64,000 nucleotides of DNA from Halomonas almeriensis (GCF_030409235.1 NZ_JAUFPO010000010.1:19723-83722); one strand, 5' to 3'. Counted from the stretch's first letter, positions 8,711 through 19,716 are shown. The notes: a model not told the origin generated them from the letters alone. Made by a program: numbers and translations.

Positions 8711-8744
8711 TCTGTCTCAGGGTGAACCGAGAGGACGGGTCGGC

Positions 8745-10424
<1,680 letters not shown>

Positions 10425-10452
10425 TCAGAATTCGGGGGGCTATCGCTGAGTG

Positions 10453-10746
10453 TTAACCCTCGACGACAGCCAGTACGTCGGATTCGCTCATGATCAGGAC
10501 TTCTTCGCCGTCGACCTTCTGTTTTTCGACGCCAAAGCCATCCTTGAAAATCACGGTATCGCCGACCTTGACGTCGAGCGGGCGGGTTTCGCCGCTATCC
10601 AGAATCCGGCCGTTACCGATGGCGAGCACTTCGCCCCGAGTCGGCTTTTCCTGGGCGCTGCCCGGGAGCACGATGCCGCCTGCGGTTTTCTGCTCTTCTT
10701 CGACGCGACGGATGACGACGCGATCGTGCAAGGGACGGATGTTCAT
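10453..10746 (-). CDS. groS: Co-chaperonin GroES (10 kDa, Hsp10)
   Basis: The 97-residue lid subunit of the GroEL-GroES folding machine. It starts [14 protein letters not shown], has the mobile loop around residues 17-32 ([14 protein letters not shown]) and has the full usual length. The ATG is preceded by AGGAGA. It is the first gene of the groES-groEL operon, with a heat-shock promoter about 150-175 bases upstream. Confidence 0.99.
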   Translation of the reverse strand: MNIRPLHDRVVIRRVEEEQKTAGGIVLPGSAQEKPTRGEVLAIGNGRILDSGETRPLDVKVGDTVIFKDGFGVEKQKVDGEEVLIMSESDVLAVVEG

Positions 10747-10895
10747 TGCTCACGTTCTCCTGATGGTTGCTGTGCCGGGCGTGGCCGCCGCGGCGATGGA
10801 CATCAATATTCCGCCATTGCGTGGCGGGCTGAAGGCGAGGCCGCCTTCTGTTGGCTGGACCCCGAAAACGAGGTCGAAATTGAATGCTGCTGGGT

Positions 10896-10923
10896 AAGTG
10901 GGGCTATCTGCGCGCCTTTCAAG
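10896..10923 (-). promoter_or_regulatory. Sigma-32 (RpoH) heat-shock promoter of groES-groEL
   Basis: On the minus strand, CTTGAAA (plus 10917-10923) is followed after 13 bases by CCCCACTT (plus 10896-10903). This matches the known RpoH consensus (CTTGAAA, 13-15 bases, CCCCATNT) at nearly every position. No CIRCE inverted repeat was seen, so control appears to be sigma-32 type as in other gammaproteobacteria. Confidence 0.88.
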
Positions 10924-10942
10924 CCCCGCTGATAAAAAAAAT

Positions 10943-11476
10943 TCAATGACGGTGGCTTTCGTCGCGACCGATGAAGTCGCCCTCCAGAGGGCCGTCATCC
11001 TGCTGGTGTGATGCGCGGCCGGTGTCCCGGAAATCGTTGGCCTGTTGTCGGTCCCTGGTCTGGTGCCAGTCGTGATCGGCGCTCGGACCGGCGCCGAAGA
11101 TGCCTCCCTGAACATGGATATTGCCCATACGGCCTCCCAGGCGGCCCAGCAGCTTGCCCATCAAGCGCCGGGCATCGGGGATCAGGCACATGAAGCCCAG
11201 CGTGTCGGAGATAAAGCCGGGCGCCATCAGCAGAGCGCCACCAAAGATCAGTGCGGCTCCGGTGAGCAATTCACTGGATGGCATTTCGCCCTGGCGCAGC
11301 CGCTCCTGGGCGCGGGCGAAGGTCGCCATGCCTTCGCGACGAATGAGGTGCAGGCCCACGAAACCGGTGCCGAGGACGAGAAGAAGCGTGGTGACCAGGC
11401 CGATATGGCTGCCCACTGAAAACAGGACGACGAAGTCGAGCAGCGCAAAGACGGTGAAAAGAAGCAGAAACGGCAT
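10943..11476 (-). CDS. fxsA: FxsA family membrane protein
   Basis: A 177-residue inner-membrane protein of the FxsA family, whose E. coli member modulates F exclusion of phage T7. There are hydrophobic helices at about residues 1-22, 25-45 and 70-100, and the family motif GGALLMAPGFISDTLGF. The C-terminal 60 residues are polar and His/Asp rich, longer than the core domain. It lies upstream of groES in the same direction, as fxsA does near groESL in other gammaproteobacteria. The T8 tract right after its stop may help termination before the groES promoter. Confidence 0.9.
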   Translation of the reverse strand: MPFLLLFTVFALLDFVVLFSVGSHIGLVTTLLLVLGTGFVGLHLIRREGMATFARAQERLRQGEMPSSELLTGAALIFGGALLMAPGFISDTLGFMCLIPDARRLMGKLLGRLGGRMGNIHVQGGIFGAGPSADHDWHQTRDRQQANDFRDTGRASHQQDDGPLEGDFIGRDESHRH

Positions 11477-11618
11477 GATGACTCCATTCTTGAGGATGTT
11501 GGGAACATGGGGGGTAGGGTCGCGGAAATCAAGGATTCGGCCCTAACGGGGGTGTCTTGACGCTGGCGTCCACGTAAACTCCAGCATGGTATTCAATCGT
11601 TGTCTCGAGGAGACAGGT

Positions 11619-12380
11619 ATGCAGCTGGATAACAAGATCATTGCCATTACCGGTGGCGCTCAGGGCCTGGGGCTTGCCATGGCTCAGCATCTCGGCCAGC
11701 AGGGTGCCGTTCTGGCGCTGCTCGATCGTGATGTCGAATCCCTCGACCAGGCCTGTCATGCGCTTTCGCAAGCGGGTATTCGGGCGCGCGGTTTCGAGGT
11801 TGATGTGGCCGATGAGACCTCGGTTCAGGCGGGCTTCGCGGGCGTTGAAGAAGCCTTCGGAGGCCTGGATGGGTTGATCAACAATGCTGGTATTCTGCGC
11901 GATGGCCTGCTGGTCAAGGCCCGCGACGGCCAGGTCGAGTCGATGATGTCGCTGGAGGACTGGCAGAGGGTCATGGACGTCAATCTCACCGGGGTCTTCC
12001 TGTGCGGGCGGGAGGCCGCCTCGCGCATGATCCGTGCCGGGCGCGAGGGTGTCATCGTCAATATCTCGAGCATTTCCCGCGCCGGCAATCTGGGACAGAG
12101 CAACTACTCGGCTGCCAAGGCCGGTGTGGCCGCCCTGACAGTGACCTGGGCCGGGGAGCTGGCTCGGCACGGCATTCGGGTCGGTGGCGTGGCACCCGGG
12201 TTCATCGAGACGGAAATGACGACATCAATGCGCGAGGACATGCTGGCGCGGATTACCGCCGGGGTGCCGTTGAAGCGACTCGGCCAGCCCGAGGATATTG
12301 CTGCCAGCGTGGCCTTCATCATCGAGAACGATTACTTCACCGGGCGTCTGATTGAATGTGACGGTGGCTTGAGGCTCTGA
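11619..12380 (+). CDS. SDR family oxidoreductase (FabG-like)
   Basis: This 253-residue short-chain dehydrogenase has the cofactor motif TGGAQGLG at residues 11-18, NNAG near 88, the catalytic Ser in NISSIS and Tyr/Lys in YSAAKAG. It resembles 3-oxoacyl-ACP reductases in length and order, but no other fatty-acid gene is near, so the substrate is unassigned. The ATG at 11619 is preceded by GAGGAGA; the in-frame ATG 33 bases upstream has no such site. It stands alone between fxsA and comEA and ends at a strong hairpin. Confidence 0.88.
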   Translation: MQLDNKIIAITGGAQGLGLAMAQHLGQQGAVLALLDRDVESLDQACHALSQAGIRARGFEVDVADETSVQAGFAGVEEAFGGLDGLINNAGILRDGLLVKARDGQVESMMSLEDWQRVMDVNLTGVFLCGREAASRMIRAGREGVIVNISSISRAGNLGQSNYSAAKAGVAALTVTWAGELARHGIRVGGVAPGFIETEMTTSMREDMLARITAGVPLKRLGQPEDIAASVAFIIENDYFTGRLIECDGGLRL

Positions 12381-12411
12381 TCGGCTGCGCGAGCACCCGG
12401 GCGGAATGAAC

Positions 12412-12443
12412 AATGCCACCGCTCGCGGCGGTGGCATTCTTTA
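12412..12443. terminator. Bidirectional terminator between the SDR and comEA-like genes
   Basis: Perfect 11-bp arms AATGCCACCGC (12412-12422) and GCGGTGGCATT (12428-12438) enclose a 5-base loop and are followed by CTTTA on the plus strand. It lies between two convergent genes. Confidence 0.75.
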
Positions 12444-12471
12444 CGGATTGTGACGTCTCCGTGGCCTTGCC

Positions 12472-12789
12472 TCAAAAACTCACCTGGTCCTCGAGCCCTT
12501 CCACAGTGGCTTCGCCAATGCCCGATACCCGTGTCAGCTCGGAGGCGCTGGTGAAGGGGCCGTTGGCCTCGCGGTTGTCGACGATTGAGGCGGCCTTGAC
12601 CTCGCCGATGCCCGGCAGCTCGGTGAGCATCGCCGCATCCGCGCTGTTGATATTGATCGGTGCGAGTTGCGCACTGTTGTCGGAGCTGCTGGAGGTTTCG
12701 CTTTGCTCCTGCGCCTGACCGGGCAGGCTGACGCCGAGCAGCAGTGCGAGTCCAAGGCTTACGGTCAGTCCTTTGATGGGTGTCAGCAT
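12472..12789 (-). CDS. Secreted ComEA-family helix-hairpin-helix DNA-binding protein
   Basis: A 105-residue protein with a signal peptide (about residues 1-26, AQA cleavage), a short Ser-rich linker and one ComEA-type double helix-hairpin-helix domain (ININSADAAMLTELPGIGEVKAA, then LTRVSGIGEATVEGL). In competent bacteria ComEA binds incoming double-stranded DNA in the periplasm and helps pull it through the outer-membrane pore. Many gammaproteobacteria carry such short single-gene homologues. The gene is monocistronic here, so a DNA-uptake role is inferred from the family only. Confidence 0.88.
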   Translation of the reverse strand: MLTPIKGLTVSLGLALLLGVSLPGQAQEQSETSSSSDNSAQLAPININSADAAMLTELPGIGEVKAASIVDNREANGPFTSASELTRVSGIGEATVEGLEDQVSF

Positions 12790-13056
12790 GCGAGTGTCCT
12801 CATTGGGTGCCTGTGTTGGCCAATTCCTGATCTGGCCTGCGCTGGGTGGGCCCCGCTCGCTGTGCCGCGATATCAGCGTGGCCGGGAATGCGTGCCCACA
12901 TGTGTCAAGCTAGTGATCACCGGCGAGCCACGGCGTAGGCGAGGACTGAGTGGCGGCGCTGAGATCGGGCACACAGGTTGCAGGATTTTAGCCACTCGGG
13001 CTGAAAGTCATGACTGATATACTGTGTCGTCCCTTTTCGTTGTCAGGAGTCTGTTC

Positions 13057-13755
13057 GTGTCCATTGCCTCACCCCTGATCGTTGCCCTCGACTACACCTC
13101 TCGCGACGCCGCCTTGTGCATGGCGGATCGCCTGGATCCCGCCCGCTGTCGCCTCAAGGTCGGCAAGGAGCTGTTTACGCGCAGTGGTCCGGCAGTGCTC
13201 GAGGCGCTCCATGGGCGTGGCTTCGAGGTTTTCCTGGACCTCAAGTTTCACGATATTCCTAACACCGTGGCGGGTGCCGTTCAGGCGGCGGCAGAACAGG
13301 GAGTGTGGATGGTCAACCTCCATGCCTCCGGGGGGCGGCGCATGATGGAGGCGGCCCGAGAACGTCTCGACCAGCATGGTCTCTCGACCCGGTTGATCGC
13401 GGTCACCGTGCTGACCAGCATGCAGGAGCAGGACCTCGCCGAGGTCGGAGTTGCTGCCAGCATGGATGAACAGGTCATGCGCCTGGCCGAGTTGACCCGT
13501 GACTGCGGTCTGGACGGTGTGGTGTGCTCTTCCCATGAAGCCCGGCGCTTGAAGGAGCACCTTGGTGGGGGCTTTCTCAAGGTCACTCCGGGCATCCGGC
13601 CCGCATTCGCTGAAGCCGGTGATCAGCGGCGCATCATGACGCCCTCTGCGGCTATGGCAGCAGGCAGTACTCACCTGGTAGTGGGCCGGCCCGTGACCCA
13701 GGCCAGTGACCCCATGCAGGCACTGGCTAGTATCGAGCAGGAACTGACGGGATAA
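13057..13755 (+). CDS. pyrF: Orotidine 5'-phosphate decarboxylase
   Basis: This 232-residue TIM-barrel enzyme makes UMP from OMP in the last step of pyrimidine synthesis. The active-site [10 protein letters not shown] contains the catalytic Lys-63, VTPGIRP is the phosphate-binding loop, and VVGRPVTQA lies near the C-terminus. I chose the GTG at 13057 because AGGAG lies seven bases upstream; the more distal GTG at 13024 lacks a site. In enterics pyrF follows lapB in one operon; here it is convergent with lapB, so local order has been rearranged. Confidence 0.96.
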   Translation: MSIASPLIVALDYTSRDAALCMADRLDPARCRLKVGKELFTRSGPAVLEALHGRGFEVFLDLKFHDIPNTVAGAVQAAAEQGVWMVNLHASGGRRMMEAARERLDQHGLSTRLIAVTVLTSMQEQDLAEVGVAASMDEQVMRLAELTRDCGLDGVVCSSHEARRLKEHLGGGFLKVTPGIRPAFAEAGDQRRIMTPSAAMAAGSTHLVVGRPVTQASDPMQALASIEQELTG

Positions 13756-13776
13756 GCGGTGTGTGGAGTCGAGGGG

Positions 13777-14958
13777 CTATTCGCTCTCGACACCGCTGAG
13801 GGGCTTGGTCGTGCCCCATTTGCGGCACCTGGGGCATTGCCAGTGCAGTAGCTCGCCGCTGAAGCCACAGCGACGACAGCGGTGACGCGGGAGTGCCTGC
13901 AGCAGTTTGCCGGTAAGTTGCTGCAGCTGGTTCATGCGCTGGTCTTCGGGCCCCTCGTCTTGCTGGTAGAGGCGCAACAGGTAATCCAGGCCTCCCAGAC
14001 TCGGGGTCTGGTCCAGTTGATGGACGATCAATGACAAGGCGGCCTGTGTGTTGCCGTGATGACGACACAGGCTGTCGGCCAGCATGACGACCACGCTGGT
14101 GAAAGTGCCCTTGTCGAGTAGCCCTTGCAGGTGGCGGATCAGGCCGGCCTCATCGTCGAGCAGCCGATAGGCGCGGGCGAGGGGGGCCAGCAGGGTGGGG
14201 ATGAAGGCTGGGTCCTGCTCGGGAATGCGGTCGAGCAGCTTGATGGCTTGCCGGTAATGCCCTGTGTGCATCGACATGTCGGCCAGCATCAGGTTGGCGC
14301 GGACACAGCGTGGATCCGTGGCAAGGGCTTGTTTCAGGTGGCGCCTGGCCAGCACCGGGCTGGCTGAATGCCGTTCGTGTTCGGCCAGTTCACAGAGCCA
14401 GTGGGAGGCGGCCCGCCGAATGTCCTCGTGTTCGCGAACCAGTCCCGGCAGGGCAATGTTCACGGCTGCCTGCCATTCACCCTCGCGTTCCAGTAGGTCG
14501 ACCAGTGAGCGTTTGGCGGTTATTCGCAGCTCGCCATTGTGAGCCTCCTTGATCAAGCCCTGGAGGAGGCGCTCGGCCCTGTCCAGCAGGCCCAGGTGGA
14601 GAAAGTCCCGAGCGAGTTCGAGCTGCACTCTTTCGCTCTGGTCTTGGGTCATGGCCGGGCGTGCGAGCAGGTTCTGGTGCACCTTGACGGCGCGATCGGC
14701 TTCGCCGCGCTGGCGAAACAGGTTGCCGAGTGCAAGGTGGGTTTCAATGGTGTCGCTATTGACCTCCAGTGCCCCGATGAAGGTTTCGATGGCCCGATCC
14801 TGCTGATCATTGAGCAGGTAGTTCAATCCCACGAAATATTCGCGGGCCAGTGGCGTGGTCGCTGGCGGCTCGCGGGCGACCCACTTCTCGCGACGGCCGA
14901 GCCACCATCCTATGGCGACCGCTGCCAACAACAGGGCCAGCAGCAGGAGGTCGGGCAT
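13777..14958 (-). CDS. lapB: Lipopolysaccharide assembly protein LapB (YciM)
   Basis: This 393-residue protein has an N-terminal membrane anchor (about residues 3-20), a long TPR array (about 40-350) and a C-terminal rubredoxin-like zinc module with two CxxC pairs (CRRC and CPRC, about 358-378). In E. coli LapB recruits FtsH to degrade LpxC and so controls lipid A synthesis. All hallmark parts are intact. It follows lapA with one base between the genes and belongs to the ihfB-lapA-lapB unit. A partial inverted repeat around 13755-13797 may end both pyrF and lapB transcripts. Confidence 0.95.
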   Translation of the reverse strand: MPDLLLLALLLAAVAIGWWLGRREKWVAREPPATTPLAREYFVGLNYLLNDQQDRAIETFIGALEVNSDTIETHLALGNLFRQRGEADRAVKVHQNLLARPAMTQDQSERVQLELARDFLHLGLLDRAERLLQGLIKEAHNGELRITAKRSLVDLLEREGEWQAAVNIALPGLVREHEDIRRAASHWLCELAEHERHSASPVLARRHLKQALATDPRCVRANLMLADMSMHTGHYRQAIKLLDRIPEQDPAFIPTLLAPLARAYRLLDDEAGLIRHLQGLLDKGTFTSVVVMLADSLCRHHGNTQAALSLIVHQLDQTPSLGGLDYLLRLYQQDEGPEDQRMNQLQQLTGKLLQALPRHRCRRCGFSGELLHWQCPRCRKWGTTKPLSGVESE

Positions 14959-14959
14959 G

Positions 14960-15265
14960 TCAGGGGAGTTCCTTCATCTCCTGGATGCGGAGTCGGTCGA
15001 GTTCCTTGCGTTGCTGCTGGTTATGACGTTGTGCACGAGTCAGTAGAGTGCGCAGGCGCAGATAGACGCCGCTCATGGCGAGCATTCCCAGAAGGACACC
15101 GCAGGCTAGCGAGGCGAGCAACCAGACGGAGAGGGATGCTGCCGGAAGTTCCATCCAGATCAGGTTGAGAGGTAGGGCCTGCTGGTTGTTGACGGCAAAT
15201 AGGATGCCGACCAGCAACACCGCCAGCAGAATAATGGCCAGGATGAGGCCTTTGAGCCAACGCAT
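14960..15265 (-). CDS. lapA: Lipopolysaccharide assembly protein LapA (DUF1049)
   Basis: A 101-residue membrane protein with two predicted helices (about residues 4-24 and 42-66) and a basic C-terminal coiled region, matching LapA/YciS. It works with LapB in regulating LPS assembly. It sits directly upstream of lapB and 55 bases downstream of ihfB on the minus strand. Confidence 0.92.
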   Translation of the reverse strand: MRWLKGLILAIILLAVLLVGILFAVNNQQALPLNLIWMELPAASLSVWLLASLACGVLLGMLAMSGVYLRLRTLLTRAQRHNQQQRKELDRLRIQEMKELP

Positions 15266-15320
15266 GTGCTTGTTCCCGTGTGATGTGATTGATAGGTGTT
15301 CAACCGGTCATGACCGGCAC

Positions 15321-15617
15321 TCAATAGCCCAGGGCGCGACTTGCATCGACCTGTTCGCGCAGTTCCTTGCCGGGCTTGAAGTGTGGCACGAATTTACCAT
15401 CCAGTGCGACCGGATCGCCCGTCTTGGGGTTGCGGCCGGTGCGGGGCTCACGATAATGCAGCGAAAAACTGCCGAAGCCGCGGATCTCGACGCGACCACC
15501 GGCCGACAGGGTGTCGGTGATGTCATCTAGTATCAGGCGCACCGAGGCTTCGACATCCTTGACGGAGATGTCAGGTTGACGCATGGCAATCTGCTCGATC
15601 AATTCGGACTTGGTCAT
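15321..15617 (-). CDS. ihfB: Integration host factor subunit beta
   Basis: This 98-residue nucleoid protein has the HU/IHF fold and forms the IHF heterodimer with IhfA, which bends DNA sharply. [11 protein letters not shown] at the start, [11 protein letters not shown] at about residues 41-51 and the GRNPKTGD beta-arm motif at about 61-68 identify the beta subunit. The ATG has GGAGAG upstream. In many gammaproteobacteria ihfB lies directly behind rpsA. Here rpsA is about 46 kb away on the other strand. Confidence 0.96.
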   Translation of the reverse strand: MTKSELIEQIAMRQPDISVKDVEASVRLILDDITDTLSAGGRVEIRGFGSFSLHYREPRTGRNPKTGDPVALDGKFVPHFKPGKELREQVDASRALGY

Positions 15618-15860
15618 CGGCTCTCTCCGTGATGCCCGGCGGGGTCGTCCTGGCCGAGTGAATTGTGCTCATCAGCATACTGCGCAAGTGTCGAGAAAAC
15701 AACGCACTACAAGCTTAGTCAGAAGCGGCTCCGTTCACCAGTCGGGTCGCTACCGACCCTCCCGCTGGGGGCCCGAAGATTCCCGTTTCGACAAGACTGC
15801 TGGCCGCAAGGCGTGTCGGGTATACTGCTGGTACATTCCTTCAAAGTGACGAGGTCGATC

Positions 15861-16154
15861 GTGAACGATGATGCGTCCGCTGCAAGCGCCCTGCGCAAGC
15901 GTCTTTATTGGCACTCCCGCCGGGGCATGTGGGAACTGGATCTGATGCTGGTCCCCTTTCTCGACCAGTGCTACGACAAGCTGGAGACAGCCGATCAGCA
16001 GGCTTTCCAGGCCTTGATTCAGGAGGAGGATCAGGATCTGTTCTTCTGGCTGATGCGCCGCGATTTTCCGCAAGAGCCTGAACGTCGCCGTATCGTCAAG
16101 ATGATTGTCGATCATGCCGAAAACACCGATAACTCTGCCTATCAAGGTCTCTAG
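15861..16154 (+). CDS. sdhE: FAD assembly factor SdhE
   Basis: A 97-residue small helical protein needed for covalent flavinylation of succinate dehydrogenase SdhA. The family motif RGMWELD (Arg-Gly-x-x-Glu) lies at about residues 21-27. The start is the GTG at 15861 with GACGAGG upstream; longer in-frame extensions have no support. It overlaps the next gene (ygfX-like) as in E. coli, and it neighbours nadB, another flavoprotein of the succinate dehydrogenase superfamily. Confidence 0.92.
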   Translation: MNDDASAASALRKRLYWHSRRGMWELDLMLVPFLDQCYDKLETADQQAFQALIQEEDQDLFFWLMRRDFPQEPERRRIVKMIVDHAENTDNSAYQGL

Positions 16155-16533
16155 GCTGTCGACTCTGCTGCATGGCGGTCTTGCCATCGCCACAGTGGCC
16201 TGGCTGGCATGGATCACCAGTGGCTGGCTGGCCCTGGCGGCGCTGGTGGTACTGTCAGCCTGGCTGGTCCATCTGGTGCGCCAGGCGCCGAGCGGGGAAT
16301 GGCAGTTGGTTGTGGGTGAAAGCGCCAACGAAACGAACGGGGCAAACTGGCGCTGGCGAGCCCAGGCTGGGCATGAGTGGCAGTCCCGGCGCTTGTACTG
16401 TGATCATCTGGGCCCTTGGCTGATCGGTTTGAAGGGTGAGGGTCACCGCCTCTGGCTATGGCCGGACTGTACCGACCCGGCTCGCCTCAGATCGCTTCGC
16501 CGAGTGCTGCTCCGGGAGGCCGGGCGAGGATGA
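16114..16533 (+). CDS. YgfX/CptA-like membrane protein
   Basis: A 139-residue protein with two adjacent hydrophobic helices (about residues 15-32 and 35-55) followed by a soluble domain rich in Trp and Arg. Its position overlapping the end of sdhE by 41 bases and its topology match YgfX (CptA), reported in E. coli as partner of SdhE/CptB. ATG 16114 is preferred; a TTG nine bases earlier is in frame. The sequence is weakly conserved, so assignment rests on synteny and topology. Confidence 0.7.
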   Translation: MPKTPITLPIKVSRLSTLLHGGLAIATVAWLAWITSGWLALAALVVLSAWLVHLVRQAPSGEWQLVVGESANETNGANWRWRAQAGHEWQSRRLYCDHLGPWLIGLKGEGHRLWLWPDCTDPARLRSLRRVLLREAGRG

Positions 16534-16620
16534 GGGCGAGCTCCTGTATCCGCGCGGTTGGCAGCGCGGCCAGCCTGTCCCATTGGGGTGCCCGGCTGTC
16601 AGCGCACGTCCTGGCCCTGG

Positions 16621-18207
16621 TCAGCTGCCGGTCTTTGTGATGGCACTGGTATCGATAAGGCTGGGCGCCGCTTGGCTTTCGGCGTGCACAGCGTAGTCCT
16701 GGTTGTGATGCAGCCCGCGTGATTCGCGACGCTGACGCGCACAGGCGACTGTCAATCGCGCCAGTCGAATGGCATGACGCAGGCTACTTGCTTCGGGGTG
16801 GGCGCGGGTGTCATGGCAATGTGCCATGCAGCGGGTCTCAAGCTCCGATAGAGCGCTCGCGGCCTCGCCGAGCCCCTGGTCATGACGAACGATGGCCACA
16901 CGCGAGCTCATGATGTCGCGCACGTTGTCCCGCAGTTCGCGCAGTTTTGTCACATCGACGTCCTGACGGCCGGTGACAGGCTCGACCAGTGGGGCCTGGC
17001 TGGGGGGCGGGCGAGTGGCCAGGTGGTAGGCGCAGCCATGGGCAAATGCCAGACACTCCAGAAGTGAGTTGCTGGCCATGCGGTTGGCGCCATGCAGGCC
17101 GGTACAGGCGACCTCGCCGATGGCATAAAGGTGCGGCACCCTCGACGCGCCCTTCAGGTCGGTGCGTATGCCGCCGCAGCTGTAGTGGGCGGCCGGTACT
17201 ACCGGGATCGGAGACCGGGCGATATCCAGGCCTCGCGAGGCGCAATGGGCGTGGATGGTAGGGAAGTGCTGACGAATCCGCGCTTCGCCCAGGTGGCATA
17301 TATCCAGCCATACATGGTCAAGCCCGCTGCGTTGCATTTCACTGTCGATGGCCCGCGCGACGATGTCACGAGGCGCCAGTTCGGCTCTGTGATCCAGCTC
17401 CAGCATGAAGCGCTGGCCCTCGGCTCCCAGCAGGTGCCCCCCTTCGCCGCGTACCGCCTCGCTGATCAGGAAGGGGCTGCCCTTCGGGTCATACAGGCAG
17501 GTCGGGTGGAATTGCTGAAACTCGAGGTTCATGAGCTCGGCGCCGAGCTCGGCGGCCATCATCATGCCTTCTCCACTGGCGGGGCACGGGCTGGTGGTAT
17601 GACGGTAGAGGCCGCTTGCACCGCCGGTGGCAAGCACCGTGTCGGTTGCCAGGAGTTCATGTGCGCGTCCCGACTCGTCGATGCAGTACGCTCCCCGGCA
17701 GTGTCCGGCCCGGTCGCGGAGCAGGTCGAGCGCCGTGAGCTCGTGCTCCACCCGAATCGCCGGGTGCTGGGCGACATGCTGTTCGAGGGTTTCAATAAGC
17801 GCGCGCCCGGTGGCATCGTCCGCGTGGATGATGCGACGTGCACTGTGTCCACCCTCACGGGTCAGATGGTAGGGGAAGTCGGCCTCGGGAGCCGTGTCGG
17901 CGGTAAAGGGGACGCCCAATGACAGCAGCCACTCGATGGCGGCGGGCCCTTGCTCGACGGTGAAGCGCACGGCGGCCTCATCGCAGAGTCCGTCTCCGGC
18001 CACCAGAGTGTCAGTCACGTGGGTGTCGGCGTCGTCCTGTGGTGAAAGGACGGCGGCGATGCCCCCCTGCGCCCAGCGGCTGGCGCCACGGTCATCCGGC
18101 CTTGGTTGCAAGAGTGTCACCGAGCGGCTCGAGGCGACTTCCAGCGCCATGGCCAGTCCGGCGACACCGCCGCCGATGATTAGCACGTCATGATGGCTTC
18201 TGGACAT
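16621..18207 (-). CDS. nadB: L-aspartate oxidase
   Basis: This 528-residue FAD enzyme converts L-aspartate to iminoaspartate in the first step of de novo NAD synthesis. It has an N-terminal dinucleotide motif (IIGGGVAGLAMA), the catalytic-region EFQQFHPTCL, HYSCGGIRTD and a C-terminal helical domain, as in the succinate dehydrogenase flavoprotein family. Length is normal. AGGAGA precedes the ATG, which overlaps the end of the FUSC gene by 20 bases, so the two are probably co-transcribed. Confidence 0.96.
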   Translation of the reverse strand: MSRSHHDVLIIGGGVAGLAMALEVASSRSVTLLQPRPDDRGASRWAQGGIAAVLSPQDDADTHVTDTLVAGDGLCDEAAVRFTVEQGPAAIEWLLSLGVPFTADTAPEADFPYHLTREGGHSARRIIHADDATGRALIETLEQHVAQHPAIRVEHELTALDLLRDRAGHCRGAYCIDESGRAHELLATDTVLATGGASGLYRHTTSPCPASGEGMMMAAELGAELMNLEFQQFHPTCLYDPKGSPFLISEAVRGEGGHLLGAEGQRFMLELDHRAELAPRDIVARAIDSEMQRSGLDHVWLDICHLGEARIRQHFPTIHAHCASRGLDIARSPIPVVPAAHYSCGGIRTDLKGASRVPHLYAIGEVACTGLHGANRMASNSLLECLAFAHGCAYHLATRPPPSQAPLVEPVTGRQDVDVTKLRELRDNVRDIMSSRVAIVRHDQGLGEAASALSELETRCMAHCHDTRAHPEASSLRHAIRLARLTVACARQRRESRGLHHNQDYAVHAESQAAPSLIDTSAITKTGS

Positions 18208-19345
18208 CCGGCTCTCCTTCTGGGGGCTGGCCTGTGTGGGTCCGGGCGGGTGCTCTCAGACCATGACGCAGCGCACGCTTGCGCAGTCGGTGGCTGGGCA
18301 GACGTTCGAGCCTGCCCAGATGGTGGATCAGATCGCGGCTCAAGCGGGCCAGCTCACGATTGAGCCACAGGTAGCCGCTGGGACTGAACAGTTGGCGACC
18401 ATCCTGGGCTTGGGCTCCTGTTGCCAGATCAGCGTGACGCTCCAGCGCAAACGGCGGAATCTCGACGTCGATCGGCTGTCCGGTCCTCACTTGATACGCC
18501 ACGGCAGCAAGATTGTGGGCCAGGTTGTGCTGTTGCTCACGCAGGCCCAGCATGGCTTCGATCTGTTCGTGCCCCTCGCGAGTATTCCAATGGGTTTCAA
18601 GCAGAAGTTCAATGGTGGACAGCATGCGCCGCTGCAGAGAGATCAGGTCGTCGAGCTCGGTACGATGCAGGCGGCGTTCGCGATGAATGGCGTCGACCAG
18701 GTTGCGCTGCTTGATGAGTAGGCCGGTACAGCGCTTCAGTAGCTCTCGGGTATCCATATCAGGCGCCGAAGTGGCCGAGGTGTGAGCATGGAAGAGTTGT
18801 GCCATGCGATCAACGTTGTCGGCCAGCATGAAGCGCAGCATGTCGGTGGCCTTGTGGGGCAGTACCAGGATGGTGACGGCGATACCGATGAGCGTGCCAA
18901 GCACTACGTCGAAGCTTCGCCAAAGGGCGAGCTCGAAGTCCCGGGAGCCGTCGCCGACAACTAGCAGCAGGGTGATGGCAAACATCAGCCCACCGTAGCC
19001 ATAGCGCTTGCCAAAACTGAGCCAGGTCACCCATGCAATGCCCAGCAGACTGCCGAGCGGGAGGAGCAGCGGGATGGTCTTAGGCGTCAGAATCAGCAGC
19101 AGGCCCCAGATAGCGCCGAGGACGGTGCCGAAAAGGCGTTGGCGCCCCTTGTCGAGCACGCCACCGATATGCGGCAGGTTACCCATGACCATGACGGTGC
19201 TCACCAGGGCCCAGCCGCCATGCGGTATCGGGAAGATCTGAATGACACCGAAGGTGATGCAAAGCGCCAGGATGACGCGCAGAACATGAAGGGGCCGGCG
19301 GTGGCGATGCGTGAAGTAAGGGTCGCGCAGTCGCGCCAGAATCAT
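18188..19345 (-). CDS. FUSC family membrane protein (putative aromatic acid exporter type)
   Basis: A 385-residue protein with a membrane half of about six helices (residues 20-165: HGGWALVSTVMVMGN, FGTVLGAIWGLLL, IGIAVTILVLP) and a helical cytoplasmic half (about 170-385). This is one FUSC/YccS-type unit, the fold of fusaric-acid and aromatic-acid exporters. No partner genes (membrane fusion protein) are adjacent, so substrate and even export function are open. It overlaps nadB. Confidence 0.82.
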   Translation of the reverse strand: MILARLRDPYFTHRHRRPLHVLRVILALCITFGVIQIFPIPHGGWALVSTVMVMGNLPHIGGVLDKGRQRLFGTVLGAIWGLLLILTPKTIPLLLPLGSLLGIAWVTWLSFGKRYGYGGLMFAITLLLVVGDGSRDFELALWRSFDVVLGTLIGIAVTILVLPHKATDMLRFMLADNVDRMAQLFHAHTSATSAPDMDTRELLKRCTGLLIKQRNLVDAIHRERRLHRTELDDLISLQRRMLSTIELLLETHWNTREGHEQIEAMLGLREQQHNLAHNLAAVAYQVRTGQPIDVEIPPFALERHADLATGAQAQDGRQLFSPSGYLWLNRELARLSRDLIHHLGRLERLPSHRLRKRALRHGLRAPARTHTGQPPEGEPDVQKPS

Positions 19346-19403
19346 GCCGTGGTCTCAACCAGTGGTCGTTCTCGAGGGGGGTGAGAAGCGGTTGCGTTCA
19401 TGC

Positions 19404-19492
19404 TGGTGCCCGGAGTCGGACTCGAACCGACACGGAGCGTCAGCTCCGAGGGATTTTAAGTCCCTTGCGTCTACCAATTTCGCCATCCGGGC
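19404..19492 (-). tRNA. tRNA-Leu (anticodon TAA)
   Basis: An 89-nt gene including an encoded CCA. The acceptor arm is GCCCGGA/TCCGGGC. The anticodon loop CTTAAAA gives TAA, and a long variable arm is typical of class II tRNAs. It is last of the Gly-Cys-Leu tRNA set downstream of pgsA, the same order as glyW-cysT-leuZ in E. coli. Confidence 0.97.
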
Positions 19493-19525
19493 GGGTTGGC
19501 TCGGGCATCACCATGCGGGGGAAAG

Positions 19526-19599
19526 TGGAGGCTGGAGTCGGAATCGAACCGGCGTCGACGGAGTTGCAGTCCGCTGCATAACCACTCTGCCATCCAGCC
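19526..19599 (-). tRNA. tRNA-Cys (anticodon GCA)
   Basis: A 74-nt gene with encoded CCA. Acceptor arm GGCTGGA/TCCAGCC and anticodon loop CTGCAAC (GCA). It lies between tRNA-Gly and tRNA-Leu and is probably processed from one transcript. Confidence 0.97.
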
Positions 19600-19626
19600 T
19601 CATTGAGTCGTGCCATTCATAGGGAA

Positions 19627-19701
19627 TGGAGCGGGAAACGAGATTCGAACTCGCGACCCTCGCCTTGGCAAGGCGATGCTCTACCACTGAGCTATTCCCG
19701 C
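19627..19701 (-). tRNA. tRNA-Gly (anticodon GCC)
   Basis: A 75-nt gene with encoded CCA. Acceptor arm GCGGGAA/TTCCCGC and anticodon GCC within CTTGCCAAG. It is first of the three-tRNA operon and has a consensus-like promoter directly upstream. Confidence 0.97.
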
Positions 19702-19716
19702 TCGACTCGAGGATGT

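Noticed and set aside
10943..10960. Rho-independent terminator for fxsA
   Set aside because: A T8 tract follows the stop on the minus strand but no stable hairpin precedes it.
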